Source: Schistocerca nitens (lineage: Eukaryota > Arthropoda > Insecta > Orthoptera > Acrididae). Taken from it: a DNA stretch of 64,000 nucleotides. Numbering within the stretch: position 1 is the stretch's first letter; the number at the start of each line of letters is the position of its first letter. The notes below the pieces were generated by a model. It saw only the letters and a program-made list of their open reading frames with translations, did not search any database and was not told the origin of the DNA. This document shows, one piece after another, positions 1-12,491 of the stretch. The position numbers and the translations under genes are program-made. The stretch covers positions 172,814,178-172,878,177 of the forward strand of contig NC_064622.1 in the NCBI RefSeq assembly GCF_023898315.1, in the 5' to 3' direction.

Positions 1-554
1 CGATTAATTGTTTGTTCCTCTGCAGATAAAGAGTGCTGAAATTCTAATGCCAGTTGTACATTTTCATCCTTTAACATTAAATACGAATTTTGAAAGTCAA
101 TAATTGCGTCAGGTTGTACCAGAAAATTCGTACCTAAAATAACGTCTGTTGTCAATAAGGGAACAATCCAAAAATTTGAGTGAAACGTATGACCTGCAAT
201 ACAAAATGATAAGTGTGCCTGTAACTTTACATCTACTTCTTTACCAGATACTGTTCCGTTTACTTTAGTTTTGCCTAATGGTAACGTAGGATAGGTATTC
301 TCTTTGTTACATTCGTTGAAAGTTTCCTCATTTATAACTGACATAGGTGATCCAGAATCGATTACTGCTGAAAATTTGGATGAGCCAATCTTTACTTCAA
401 TGACAGGGTGTGAAATGGATTTTTCAATAACTGGTTTTTCATGCAAAAGTGTGTCTCGGATGTCGTCAAAAGTAATAACATTTTCGTGAACAAGATTCTC
501 TGTGTCAAAAGTATTGCTTGCGTTGCTGGAAGATGCAACCTGTACTGTATCTAG
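1..554 (-). pseudogene. LTR retrotransposon protease domain (partial, runs off left edge)
   Basis: Read on the minus strand, this stretch is open after a stop near 555 and encodes a retropepsin-like aspartic protease, which in LTR elements cuts the Gag-Pol polyprotein. The active-site motif DSGSPMSVI lies near 364-338. Further along, the second conserved block (DVILGTNFL) lies near 150-124. It follows the gag region at 1082-3437 in the same direction, the usual gag-protease order. RT and integrase would lie beyond the left edge. A stop separates it from the preceding nucleocapsid-like region, so this copy is probably dead. The family is probably Ty3/gypsy-like, but without the RT this is an inference. 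Confidence 0.75.
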
Positions 555-739
555 TCAAATTCTTTCTGACGTGCTGTTATTCGCGGGAGGATGCTGTGGC
601 ATTTCAACTATTTGTACTGTTCTGTTATTTCTTCCTAACGTATTACGTTCGGGATGATATCTACTGTCTGGTTCATTCATGATAATCTGTTGTTACGGAT
701 GATTCTGTTGCTGGTATGACCGACTGTTATGAAACGTAC

Positions 740-965
740 GCTGAAAATTGTGCTCATTACTTTTACGTCTGTCATGATAATCATTGCTATACGGTGCATT
801 GCGATATGAGTTGAAATGGTGTGTTTTCTGTACGTAGTTATTTCCTTGTTGCGCTGAAAATTGTGCTCATTACTTTTACGTCTGTCATGATAATCATTGC
901 TATACGGTGCATTGCGATATGAGTTGAAATTGTGTGTTTTCTGTACGTAGTTATTTCCTTGTTGC
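740..965. repeat. 113-bp tandem duplication in the gag C-terminal region
   Basis: Two head-to-tail copies (740-852 and 853-965) differ at very few bases (for example ggtgtg versus ttgtgtg). The unit is not a multiple of three, so translating through it changes frame. This breaks the nucleocapsid-like region of the antisense retrotransposon. Confidence 0.85.
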
Positions 966-1081
966 TGTGCGTTACAATTTGGTGGAGCCGACGCTATACG
1001 TGTAGGCGGCGAAACATTAAAGCTTGGTTGACCTTGCACATTTCATTGTTGGTTAGGTATGCTAACCGGCTGGTTTTGTAG

Positions 1082-3437
1082 CTATTGTTGGGAAAAATCT
1101 CCATTGTTACCAAAATGTGGTTCCTGTTGCTGATAATTTTGACAATACTGATAATTAAAATTTTGTCTGTTATTGAAGTTCTGGTGGTTGTAGTTCCTGG
1201 AGCGTCTATTACCTTTGCTATTGAAATAGCGTGGCTGATCGTAATTACTGTATGTTTGTTGGCCTTGGTTATGATGTGAAAAATTTTTGTTTATGAAGGA
1301 ATAATCTGATTGCTGAACTTCCAAAAGCTGTAATAGATCTCTGAATGCCGAAATATTTTCTTTCTGCTGACCTGTTAAAAGTGATACTCTTAACGATCGT
1401 GGTAATTTAGAAATACATAATTGGATAAGTGCAGATTCACTGTATGGCTCACGTAAGTACTGGTTTTGTTGGACCATGTGTTCAAAAAATTGCGTGACAG
1501 TGGAAAAATTTGAGTTCTCATAATTCGGTAAACTAATTAATTGATCCTTGATTCCGTGCTGTGTCGTCTTCGATCAATACGCTGACAGAAAAGCATTCTG
1601 AAATTCTTCTACCGAATAGCATTGTCTCGCGATCGGTCTCTTGCGAGTTGCCGGTTCGCCTTCCAAAAGACTGCAAATAAATTCAAGTTTGTGTCTGACG
1701 GGCCAAGTTGGTGGAAAAGCAAAGCTAAATTGTTGTATCCAATACAAGGGGTGAATCTGTGATCTGTCATTTTTAAGTACTTTAAACTGCCTAACGGATA
1801 GAAAGTGCTTGTAATCAAAATTTTCGTCTCTGAATGTCTGAACAGGTTCAGGATTGTATGCTAGTCTGTTTGTCTGTGACTGTTCGGAATCTAAGTCACG
1901 TACTCTCTGTAAATTACCTAAATTACACTGGCTGTGTGAGTCTGACAAATGTTCGGAAAGTGGCGTATGCTGTGATGTGTTAAAGGCTGAAATATTTTTC
2001 ATCTCTGTCAATTCGTGCTGTAAAGATGACAATTTTCTACGTAATGTATTATTGGATGGACCTATCTCACTGATCGTCTGCTGTAAATTTTGGAATTCGG
2101 GTGTTTGATTAAACGAAACTGGTGAAGTATCGTCTGAATTGGTGTCATTATTATTTTCGATAACATCAATACGACTGGCCAATTCATCAAATTTTTCAGT
2201 CAGTGCTTTTACCTGGTCATCGTTTTTAGTATCACAAGCATCAATTTGTTTTTGTATTTTACGTGTGGTTTTGTTCAATTTCTCAACGTCTGCTTTGATG
2301 GCATCGGGATCCTGTATTAGTTCCAACTTTTCAAGTCTGTTGGTCATTGTCTGAAAGTCTAATGTGTGTGTGTCTGTTTTTGTTTTAAGATCGGAGATTT
2401 CATCATGCAATTCGGTGTTCAACTGTTTGATTTCGTCTGATACTGTAGCAATATTGTTGTCTACGTATGTCTTTGCTTTCGTAAACAATTTACGCTTATC
2501 TTCCTGTCTCTGTGCAGTAATTGTTTCCATGACTTGTTGCTTTACTTTATTCTGTTCCTGTATAAATTTACGGTAACGCGTTTCACTGTTTTGTAGGTGA
2601 TTAAAACGTTCGTCAATTTGGCTGTTCTGTTGGTCAAACTTCGCGTCTACTTTCGCATCCAGTGTGCGCGAAAGTTCTGATGACATTAATTTAAACTCGT
2701 CGCGTAACTGTGTTGCGTTTTCAGAGCATTGTTTAGCGACTGCACTAATTTCATCTCTAAGTAATTTAGTTGTGGCTGCATGTGTATTACTTAATTCTTG
2801 TGCCACAGATCTAATTTCTTCACTACTATTCCTAGCACAAGCCTTAATTTCCTCACGTAATTGTTCTTTAGTATCATGACATTGCACGGCAACGGCTGCA
2901 ATCTGTTCACTAAGTTGTTTGAAGTTGTTGTCTTGTCTTTCATTCTGTTGTAGCAATACTGACATAACTTGATCCAAGCCAAAATTAGCGACTCTATTTT
3001 CTATGCTGTGTAATAATGTATGTGCATTTGTCACGTTATGTCTAACCATTAGGTCATCCTCTGATTCTTGAAAAGGTTTGCTAATCGGAATCAAATAAAT
3101 CTGACGTATTCTGACTACATTGTTCATCTTCGTGAGAAAAATGTATCTGTTCACAATTCAAATTTTGCAAACCGGGTGTGTCAAACTGGGCAGCGTTCAT
3201 TGTATCAGAACGTGCCGCGTCATCAATTGTCGTTAAATTAACAGAGGACACAATTGAATTTGTTTGATCATCATTAGCATTAAAATCATTACTAGTGGTC
3301 GGTACGCACTGATTGTCTGTAAATGGAGGACTATCATTAAGACACTGAGTGTCGCTAGTATTATCGGTCAAATTATTCGAGTCAGCTTTTTCACTCATTG
3401 CACATCGCGATGTACTGTTAACAGTTTTTCGCGGCAT
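1082..3437 (-). pseudogene. Gag-like protein of LTR retrotransposon (decayed)
   Basis: The reading starts at an ATG at 3437 (MPRKTV...), shifts frame near 3100, and is then open to 1082 apart from one internal stop. The middle is a long coiled coil rich in K, E, Q and D. It is followed by a capsid-like block (SIHPLYWIQQFSFAFPP, LEFICSLLEGEP, FQNAFLSAY) and an Asn/Gln/Arg-rich tail. The plus-strand gag at 39649-42013 aligns with it over the same blocks (HPQAWLHQFSHCFPP, LEFMCGYLENEP, FYHAFLSAY). That comparison shows the internal stop near 1571-1573 replaces a tryptophan codon after LSAY. Function: structural particle protein of the element. The copy is inactivated by one frameshift, one nonsense codon and the downstream duplication. 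Confidence 0.82.
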
Positions 3438-4482
3438 TTTTCACAAATTAAAATTAAGCACAAAATGAAACAAAGACGAAGCAAAAATGGAACAAACAAA
3501 TACAACAAAGAGCAATAAATTGCCGATGATCTGTGAAAGAAAGAGTGACAAATTAGTAAATGCGTTGCGCCAGATGCAAACTACATTTAAGTAAATAAGA
3601 GCAGATATATGACTACTTCTCAGAAATTCACAAAGAAAATACGATCCTGGCCGGTTGTCGTCAAGTGTAACCACTCCTCAAAATTCTTTCTCATTTAATC
3701 TAACCTCCAAAACAGAAAAATTCCTAAACCTCTCAACAGTAAAAATTATAATTATGTCGTTCACATTCAGTGTAACGTCCCAACAAAAAAAAAAAAAAAA
3801 AAAAAAAATACGAGTAAATTCAGTAACCTGGTAATAGTAAAATGTAACTAACCTCTCAATTAAATTTTCGCTCACTTATGACTTTTCAATAATTGACTGT
3901 GAATTTAACCTGCTAAATTTTGGACGACAGCAGTGCTGCGTCATGGCCCTGAAGGATCATTCTGAATAAAAAAAAAAGAAAAATTATTACCTCAATGAAG
4001 TCGCCGGATAACGCATATATATCTGCTCTTACAATAAATTTTTCTGGCACAGCCCTGCGCAATGCTGGCCGATAGATTTTTATGAAAGGAAACAACTGAT
4101 TCTTCTATTGCAATAATCGAGATGATCATGGATTGGAGAAATTAGAAATTCTTTAAATTGAAATGAATGGTTGTTAAAAAATTACTTTATATGAAAAAGA
4201 TTATTATTAGGACATTTTTTAAAACATTTACATGGGACTTGAGATAACATTACTACATATGCGCGAGGCTGCTTTTTACCTTATACAATAATACTCAGGC
4301 TCCGACATCGCTGCACCGCGACCGGCCCACCCAACACGATACACCAGACCAGACCAGAGCAGACACCAGACTAGCAACAACTTGCTGCTACAGCTACACA
4401 GTTCCTACTGCAGTCAACACTGCTCTCTGGTCAGAGACCTTGCATATCGCAGGCAGCGCATGAGCAATACATCGAAATTACA
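3438..4482 (-). mobile_element. 5' leader and LTR region of the antisense LTR element
   Basis: This precedes gag on the minus strand. A homologous but diverged copy lies at 38319-38779 and continues at 46535-46766 and 47429-47530, split by later insertions. The shared outer edge reads TGTAATTTCGATG (minus strand from 4482), a plausible LTR start. Several short blocks resembling TTGGGAGGTTAC recur inside. A run of 24 A residues lies near 3785-3808. The LTR/leader boundary and primer-binding site could not be fixed. Confidence 0.6.
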
Positions 4483-5146
4483 TCTGCTCGGACCTCTTAC
4501 ATTGATGATTGCCCGATACAAAGCTTTACGTCTCGCATGGGCCCGTCGACACCGACACTGGACTGGTGATGACTGGAAACATGTTGCGTGATCAGAGGAA
4601 TCTCCTTTCAGATTGTATCGCGCGTATGGACGTGTACGGGTATGGAGACAGCCTCATGAATCCATGGACCCTGCATGTCAACAGGGGAATGCTCAAGCTG
4701 GTGGAGGCTCTGTCATGCTGTGGGGCGTGTGCAGTTGGAGTGATATGGGGACCCCTGATACGTCTAGATACGACTCTGACAGGTGACACGTACTTTAGCA
4801 TCCTGTCTGATCACCTTCATCCATTTATTTCCATTGTGCCAATGTGCATTCCGACGGACTTGTGCAACTCCAGCAGGAAAATGCGACGCCGAACACGTCC
4901 AGAATTGCTACAGAGTGGATCTAGGAACACTCTTCTGAGTTTAAATACTTCCGCTGGCCACTAAATTCCCCAGACATGAAAATTATTGAGCGTATCTGTG
5001 ATGCTATGCAACATGCCGTTCAAAAGAGACTTCCACCCCTTCGTACTCTTACTTATTTATGGACAGCCTTGCAGGATTCATGGTGTCATTTTCCTCCAGC
5101 ACTACTTCAGACATTAGTCGAGTCCGTGCCACGTCGTGTTGCGGCA
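4483..5146 (+). pseudogene. Tc1-like transposase fossil, C-terminal two thirds
   Basis: Plus-strand fragments in several frames resemble Tc1 transposase (cut-and-paste, DDE catalytic domain): GGGSVMLWGV-like and PLIRLDTTLTGD blocks, then QQENATPNTSRIATEW near 4870-4910, then SPDMKIIERICDAM near 4970-5010. The second catalytic Asp of the usual QQDNA motif reads Glu here; the final IIE Glu is retained. Frameshifts and stops break it. The 3' remainder continues after the SINE at 5335. The upstream half is missing at the junction with the LTR region. Confidence 0.8.
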
Positions 5147-5334
5147 AAATGGTTCAAATGGCTCTGAGCACTATGGGACTCAACTGCTGTGGTCATAAGT
5201 CCCCTAGAACTTAGAACTACTTAAACCTAACTAACCTAAGGACAGCACACAACACCCAGCCATCACGAGGCAGAGAAAATCCCTGACCCCGCCGGGAATC
5301 GAACCCGGGAACCCGGGCGTGAGAAGCGAGAACG
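5147..5334 (-). mobile_element. tRNA-derived SINE with 12-bp TSD
   Basis: The element lies inside the Tc1 fossil between direct repeats cgtgttgcggca at 5135-5146 and 5335-5346. On the minus strand it begins with a tRNA-like head; the B box is visible as the complement of GGAATCGAACCC near 5293-5306. It ends with the shared tail complement (ccatttgaacc family). It is transcribed by Pol III and mobilised by LINE machinery in related systems. Confidence 0.88.
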
Positions 5335-5425
5335 CGTGTTGCGGCACTTATGCGTGCTTGTATGGGCCCTACACGATGTTAGGTAGGTGTACTAGTTTCT
5401 TTAGTTCTTCAGTGTATTTTTCACT
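5335..5425 (+). mobile_element. 3' end of the Tc1 fossil
   Basis: This continues the Tc1 sequence interrupted at 5146, starting with the duplicated target site and running past a stop into a short AT-rich tail. The terminal inverted repeat is not clear. Confidence 0.55.
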
Positions 5426-5603
5426 TCCTAAATGTCAATCTTTAACTTTCTATAAATAATGTTAATTCCTTAATGAAGTAGGTTACCACTGTAGTTTGAC
5501 TGCATATTTCAGATACTCCAGATGATGGGACTAAGACCCAGAATTCGTGGCAGCGTATAGCGACTTCTGTCCTGCAAGACTTCGGTCGATAAAGTATTTA
5601 TTT

Positions 5604-5805
5604 CGGCCGGGGTGGCCGAGCGGTTCTAGGCGCTACAGTCTGGAACCGCCCGACCGCTACGGTCGCAGGTTCAAATCCTGCCTCGGGCATGGACGTGTGT
5701 GATGTCCTCAGGTTAGTTAGGTTTAAGTAGTTCTAAGTTATAGGGGACTGATGACCTCAGACGTTAAGTCCCATAGTGTTCAGAGCCATTTGAACCATTT
5801 GAACT
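5604..5805 (+). mobile_element. tRNA-derived SINE
   Basis: The head reads GGCCGGGGTGGCCGAGCGG (A-box region) and the B box GGTCGCAGGTTCAAATCC lies near 5662-5679. The tail is the shared GTTAGTTAGGTTTAAGTAG segment ending in CCATTTGAACCATTTGAA. It is the same family as the copies at 29981, 56668 and 57432. No clean target duplication was found. Confidence 0.85.
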
Positions 5806-7985
5806 GTGGTGGATTTGTGTACCACGGACACGTTGTAGAACAAGTATGGATGTCCTACAAACGGAGATTTGTGTCGAATGGTGAAATCCGACGGTCTTCA
5901 CCACTGAAGAGAAGATGGAATCAAGCTCTGTCATATATGTGCTGGAAATGTAAAATAGCAATGCATACGGACATGTGTAGTTACCAAGCCAGTTTGGCCG
6001 TTGCTAGCACGTCTATCATACAGCACCCGTATGTAAACTGGTTGGTCAAGTCCAAAGAGAAGATAAAATTCTGCAAAAAAAGCAATAATGGAACGTGTCA
6101 GAAGTTTAAAATCAGCATCATCAGCGTGATAAGGTGAAATACCTGGATCACAAGCGTATAAATTTTATTAAGAACCAGCATGACATTGCCATCGGTAAAC
6201 ACGATAAGAAGAGATAGTTTTTAGAATTACCAATCGAACTTCTCTGTGAAATGTCATTCTTAATTATGCCGATTTTTGTTTCTTTTGTGGATGCTCCACA
6301 GTGGAATATAATTCTTCCTTGATAATGACGTAATGAGCTGTTGGTTTTACTGTGATGTTACGTAGGCAGTTGAATATCAGCACTGATCGAAGTGTTGACT
6401 TCGCAGTATATCATCTCATGAATACAGATTGATGAAATGGTGGGTAATATTCATCATTATATCTTCCTGCATAATATATATTTTGCTGTCTTCTGCCTGC
6501 AAAGATTGTATCTGTTAGCTACCTACATAATATATGTTGCTGTCTTCTGGCTGCAAAGATTGTATCTGTGGATGTCGAAATTCTTGAATACTGATCGGGC
6601 AAACGGAAGGAAGTGCTAAACCACGAAACAGTAATTTGGAGTCACGCATCTTATCGATTGTTTAAAGCTAAAGACAAGAACTTCATTACAAAAAGACGAA
6701 ACAATTGATGTAGTGTACTGTTTTTCCTAGAAGTACAAACAGAACTATTTGGTACCAGCATACAGTGCATTCGAAAACACCACGGATACCGAGATCAGAC
6801 TTGTGCTTTATACGGTATTAGTACTTTCATCCGCCGACCCCTTCAATTATATGATCAACGAACGTGGTATGCTGTAATCGGCCGTCGGTATCTCGGATCC
6901 GGACTTTGTAATCAACTGCTGAAAGGGTTGTAATCTGAGATATCTTTGCCTTGTATCGCTTGGTAATAACGACTTTATTCGGCAGGGTGGAATAGTCTTT
7001 GTTATCTTGTCGCAGAGTTGAGAAATAATATTCCCTGGTTTTATTGGAATAGTGTGCTTTCATTCTGGAAAAAGACTACCAGGAACACTATCTTGATCTC
7101 TGCACATCGGATTCACCATGTTAGTCTATCTGCCACGAGCGTTTCAATTCAGTTTAATGAGAGATATGTGATAAGAACTGATGAAGCGCCACAATCTACG
7201 TCCTCGATAGACCAGTTGCAGTACAGGATTAGATGACACGTGCTAAGCTGTATGGTCGGAGAAGTTAAGCGACCAGTACTCATAAAGTCGTGTGTTAGAT
7301 GACAAAATATTTTGGGCATATATTCCATCTGTTATGGTCGCCGCAGGAACAAGTGGGCATTTGGGTGGGAGTGTCTTCCTGCTCTCGGAACCAAATACTG
7401 CAGGTCGTCTCGATAATTAAAATTAGTTATCTGCTCTTTGCGGGCAATAAAACAAAATCACCGCCCAAAATGATCACTGTACGCAGATTTTCTATAATAC
7501 TCGCATCGATCAGTACGGATGTTGGAGCAAGACATCGTTCAGCACGGACGTTGCAGCAAGAGAGAGCATAAATTTCGTTGAGGTATCTGAAGTGCGAAGC
7601 CTCGCCCAGATCTTAGAAGCTCCAGCGTTTTACATGCCCTACTCGTACATTACTGCAGTAACTGCCTTATAACCAATATTTTTTGCTGGTTTATATACTG
7701 CTGCATTAGCTGCTTTGGAAGTAACGACTTCTTGAACAAATATTATGTCAGATAAGACATCGACTTCGTTATCGTTATCTGTTGCCTTGTTGCCGAATAG
7801 AGCTCGCCCAATTTGTACATTACTCTGATATGTTGTGACTAATTATTACGCGGAAGTATGTGTCGGAGGTTTTAATACATTCCCAGCAGCAGTTGGCAGC
7901 ACAGTGACGCAACGAAATGTTTCAAATCGGTAACTTCACTGACAGCTCCGACCCAGCCCCCTGTGGTGTGCATTCCGCTGACCCC
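5806..7985. other. No recognisable gene; AT-rich unique-looking DNA
   Basis: Only short chance ORFs are present. A minus-strand ORF at 6827-7063 (78 codons, ending in DHIIEGVGG) has the flavour of a retroelement integrase tail but is too short to assign. A 56-bp imperfect tandem duplication is listed separately. Confidence 0.5.
6471..6575. repeat. Two-copy tandem repeat, about 56 bp
   Basis: The units start at 6471 and 6527. Both contain TTGCTGTCTTCTG followed by CTGCAAAGATTGTATCTGT, with small indels between them. Confidence 0.75.
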
Positions 7986-8640
7986 AGACTACCGCCATTT
8001 GGGACTTCAATGGCTTCATGCGAGAGCTCATTGAAGTGCAGGATGGAGGTCTGTTGTATTTTGTGATGAAAGCCGGTCCTGCCTAGGTCCCAGTGATTGC
8101 CGTTTGCTGGTTAGTAGTCCAGTTGCAACCAACCTGTTTGCGTGCTGTACACACTTGATCTATACCTGGAGTTATGATATGGGGTGAGATTTCGTTTGAC
8201 AGCAGGAACACTCTCGTGATTATCCCAGGCACCCCGACTGCAAATTTGTATGTTAATCTGGTGATTCGACCTGTTATGCTGCCTGTCATGAAGAGCATTC
8301 CAGGGGCGGTTTTCCAATAGGATAACGCTGGCTCGCATACCGCTCTACAGAGTGTCGACACGTTGCCTTGGCCTGATTGACCACCAGATCTGTCTCCAAT
8401 CAAGAACATATGGAGTCCCATCGGACGACAAATCTAGCATCATGCACAAACAGCATTAATCGTCCTGTATTGCCCGACCAGGTGCAACAGTCATGGAACT
8501 TCTTCCCACGAACTCCATCAGGTACCTCGAAAACACAATTCATGCACGTTTGCATGCTTGCATTCAACATTCTGGCGGTTATACCGGTTATTAGTGCACC
8601 AGCATTCCACATCTTCAGTGGCTTATCCCGCGCATACATT
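7986..8640 (+). pseudogene. Tc1-like transposase fossil
   Basis: This resembles the Tc1 element at 49791-51655 along its length: shared blocks include CATGCGAGAGCTCA, TTCGTTTGACAG and ATGAACAGCATTCCAGG-like sequence. The DDE-domain signature near 8310-8330 is present only as a stop-containing remnant. Many frameshifts; no TIRs identified. Confidence 0.75.
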
Positions 8641-9232
8641 AAGGGGACATTGTACGTGAAATTCGTTGAAAATTTGACGTTTTCTGTTTTCTACTCCATA
8701 ATGTACTTTGGACTTCCTGAACATTTTGGTATATAATACATTAAAATCAGACAATTGTGAGACCTTCAAATAATAATTTGAATGTTGACGTGTGATTGTC
8801 AAATTTCGCGGCTACGCATATATTGCCACAATTGAGCAGTCATATCTCGGGAACTACACAATCTAGAAGGCCATGAATTGCTTTGTTTTGTGCCTACTGC
8901 TACGTCTCAGAAGTTGGAATTACGAATAAACAAATCAGTTCTTTTTTCTGATGCTACTTTTCGTGGAAAGTAGTGTGATTATCGGCTATGTTTGTGGTAA
9001 TCTAACTTCTATTGCTTTTTATACGTAAATAAAATGACTAAAGTAACTTCAATGAACGCTAATTTGCGGGTAATACATATGTGAGACCTGCATTTTCCTC
9101 TGAAATACTTGAAAACAAGGATGAAAAGCTATATCATGCTTTGTCTCAACCTCCAGCAAAGACTTAGTGTAAATATAGGCAAGCTGAATTTTCTGGCACC
9201 ATGCACTAATTTACACATAACATTCTCTTCCT
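8641..9232. other. No gene seen
   Basis: AT-rich sequence with no convincing ORF, RNA or repeat boundary. Confidence 0.5.
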
Positions 9233-9628
9233 TTGGCAGTAATGGAGACAATCAAACCTATTTACAGAGATTCGGCAAATCCTGAGCTACTAGGGAAGTG
9301 TTTACTTGGGAAGACACAGAATGTGAAAGAGTCCTTCAATGATGTGTGGTGCCGTGTGCCTAAAAATGTATTTGTTGGCCTTATGATTCTACAGATAGCA
9401 GTTTCTGATGCTGTAATAACTTTAAATGGTAGGAACTATGAAAGGCTTAAGGTTCTGGAGAAGTTAGGGGTAAGATTTGGACAGGACACAGCTACAGGAC
9501 TGCGGAAACTGGATGAGCTTCGTGTACGTGAAGCAGACTTAGCTGCTCAGCACATGACAAAAGAAGCAACAAAGACGAGGAGGAGGCAAGCACTGGGTTG
9601 TTGTGACACTGAAGAAGACAGAGACTAA
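9233..9628 (+). pseudogene. Possible Mutator-like transposase C-terminal fragment
   Basis: A 131-codon ORF contains LLGKCLLGKTQNVKESFNDV followed by WCRVPKNVFVGL. From memory, a CL.GKTQN..ESFN...W.R.PKNVFV signature occurs downstream of the Mutator-like transposase domain in many arthropod repeat proteins. The catalytic domain is absent, and the preceding 600 bases show nothing to supply it. After the signature the chain becomes basic (TKEATKTRRRQ) and ends at a stop. It could instead be an exon of an unknown domesticated gene. I treat it as a transposon fragment with modest confidence. Confidence 0.45.
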
Positions 9629-11866
9629 TGGTCAGGGAAATTCTAGTCCACAAAAGCCGCAGAAATGTAAGTCAGTATAAGAATTTGTAATATAAAAAGT
9701 TTTAATCCTCAATATCTCTGAACCACATTTTTTGCAATAAATGACCCGTTTTCTAAGAAAAGTACTGATGGTACAGACATGAAATTTTCACAGCATGCCA
9801 AGTGTGAGATTCAACACATATGGAACTAAATAATTAAAATATCCTGAGTTGTTTTGTTTTGATGTTCATTTATTTACAATCTTTTGTCAAAAAATTGAGT
9901 GTTTGAAAAAAGCAAAAGGTTACGTGCACCACAATACAATTCTTGTTCAGTGTATCTAGAAAGGTGTATTCAATAATTATGGGTAATTGTAAGTAGGTGT
10001 CTTAAAAAGTTTTTAAATAATGGGTCACAAATTTCGATAATTTAACATTGGCGGCATAGGACATACAATGTCTCCTTAACCCGTGATCTTTTAATGTTAA
10101 TTACTTTAATATATTACCTAGACAAATGCAACGGAGAAGGTATCGGTGCCCACAGCGAATTACACATTCGGCTGTAAAACTACACGCCGTGCTGGACAGC
10201 CACAACACGACGAGGAAAATACGCTGCCTGAATTTACGTCAACGGCCAGAGCAGGTAACCGGAACGTTAACGGCCGCAAGGCAGAAGATTCCGGTGGTGC
10301 ACTTCAATTCCAAAATAATCAAGTTAAGTTAAACTCCACAGATGGGCGGCTAGAGTTTCGCCAACTTGAAAACACACGTCATTGCTCGCGGGAATGTCCC
10401 AACAGCTCAAAACGACATTCAAACGACACAATGTGGACAGTTGGGGCTGGCTGGCAGATTAAGTAAAGACTAAACTTTCGTGCCCGGGATCTGTGAGACA
10501 AGGACCTCATAGCAATGGGAACAGCCCCTCACACTCCGACCGCGCGTGGACGCCGCCAGCGGCCCCCAGCCACACACGCGCCAAGGAGACTTCCTAGCTG
10601 CTCCACTCCAACCGACCAACTACCCAGGCCCGGAAACGGTGAAAGGACCAAATACACGTGTGCCGATGAGACGACCAAGCGAACGACCAACCAACGGTCG
10701 TCCCGCTCCAATCTCCCTCTGTCGGACAGTTCACGTGCGTCGCCAGCGGTCGGCGAGCACTAGCTGTCGGTGCCTCACCGGCGCTCCGTCCCCGACTTCA
10801 CTGCTGCTGCGTCCCGATTTCACTGCTGGTCCGTCTCCAACTGACTGCCAGACAAACGACGACCCGGAAATACTATCGGTCGCTCCAGAGATGATACGAT
10901 AGTGCACTTATCGATACGCGCTGCTGCTGGCGCTCACGGCCAAATGAGGCAGGAAGCTAGTGACGCTAATAAATGAAATAAGAAAACGAGGCGGCAGTAC
11001 CTTAAAAGATGATGACAACAATAAATGGCATGAGCACGAGGAGAGCATGGCTCAAAATGTATTCTCGAAATTTCATTTCTTTTCACTAATATTTTTTGGT
11101 GTTGCGATTTTTTTTTCCAACAGTACATTTTTAGAATCAGGAAGAATTGCAGAATTATATTAAATAAAAGATTTTTCAGTTTTTGGGGGCCTTGTGACGT
11201 CCAGCTCCCCTTAAAATAGTTTCCGTCAGGCCTTCCTCGGCAACGTGGTGACCCAGCGACTTGACGGTGCTGTGCTGGTCAGCGCGACTGCTCCGGATCT
11301 TTACCACGGCCGCGCTACGCCACATGCCTCCGCGGTCGGGGGTGCTTTCCACCTGCGCCATGCCGCTCTTCAGCGGCGGGGCCGGCTGCTGTGATTTCGG
11401 AAATTGTGCGATGGTAATCGATGTTGATTAATCCGCAGGGCGCGGGGTTATTATGTGGCGGCGGCCATCTATCACAGCGGCGGCGGCTGCCGGGCGGCGC
11501 CGCGCCGTTCAGTTTCAGATCGCTGATTGATGATGGACGGCGCTGCCTACCTGCCGCTCGCCATACATCACGCCGCGGCCGCATAGATTACCATCACGCG
11601 CAGATCGCCGGCCGCCTGTGTCAGCGGCCGGACGAAAAAAGCCCTCCTCCTAAACACGGCGCAGCGCCAATACCTGACAGCCGCCCGACACCGAGATCTC
11701 GTCCTGAAATGCCATGTCCCTCCAGGGGGGGAGTTATCAAAATAGCGCGCTTACCACCTAGCCAGCCTCGCATCCTACAGAAGCTTAGACTAGTCTGAGG
11801 ACGAAGAACAGTTGCATGGCTTCACCAGGCCACAATTTAAGACACTTGGCTTTCATTTGTAATATC
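9629..11866. other. No gene; two GC-rich patches
   Basis: AT-rich flanks enclose GC- and CpG-rich patches at about 10500-10940 and 11210-11720. The latter has dense GCCGCC, GGCGGC and CGGCCG motifs. ORFs there are open on both strands, as expected from GC bias, and none looks like a known protein. The patches could be CpG-rich repeat LTRs or promoter-type islands. Confidence 0.45.
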
Positions 11867-12491
11867 TGTAAGTAGGCTGTTTAGGTTCTTATATTGGTAA
11901 CGCCACCGCCACTTAGCGCTCTGTATGAAAATCACTGGCTGTGCTATGTGCAGTCCGTGGCTGGTTGGAATTGTTGTAATATTCGCTATTGTAGTGTTGG
12001 GCTGTTGGCTGTTAACAGCGCGTAGCGTTGCGCTTTTGGAGGTGAGCCGACAGCAGTGGTGGATTTGGGGAGAGAGATGGCGGAGTTTTGATAGCGGATG
12101 ATCTGGACGTGTGTCCATCAGAGACAGTAAATTTGTAAGACTGGATGTCATGAACTGATATATATATATATTATGACTTTTGAACACTATTAAGGTAAAT
12201 ACATTGTTTGTTCTCTATCAAAATCTTTCATTTGCTAACTATGCCTATTAGTAGTTAGTGTCTTCAGTAGTTAGAATCTTTTATTTAGCTGGCAGTAGTG
12301 GCGCTCGCTGTATTGCAGTAGTTCGAGTAACGAAGATTTTTGTGAGGTAAGTGATTCATGAAAGGTATAGGTTATTGTTAGTCAGGGCCATTCTTTTGTA
12401 GGGATTATTAAAAGTCAGATTGCGTTGCGCTAAAAATATTGTGTGTCAGTTTAAGCACAGTCATTTATAATTTTTCTAAGGGGACGTTTCA
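11867..12491 (+). mobile_element. Solo LTR of the 38.8-46.5 kb LTR family
   Basis: It starts TGTAAGTAGGCTGTTTAGG and ends GGGGACGTTTCA, the same ends as the LTRs at 38780-39350 and 45966-46534. It is longer (625 bp) because of an internal insert around 12090-12185 that includes a short TA run. It has only one copy of the GTCAGATTGCGTTGCG block that is doubled in the other two LTRs. No internal region follows, so it probably arose by LTR-LTR recombination. Flanking tatc/tatt is at best an imperfect TSD. Confidence 0.9.

Noticed and set aside
6827..7063. 78-codon minus-strand ORF ending DHIIEGVGG as a Pol tail
   Set aside because: Too short, with no neighbouring pol motifs; similarity is only impressionistic.
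10126..10902. Overlapping ORFs in GC-rich DNA as a host gene
   Set aside because: Open on several frames because stops are rare in GC-rich sequence; composition is arbitrary and no splice structure or motif is evident.
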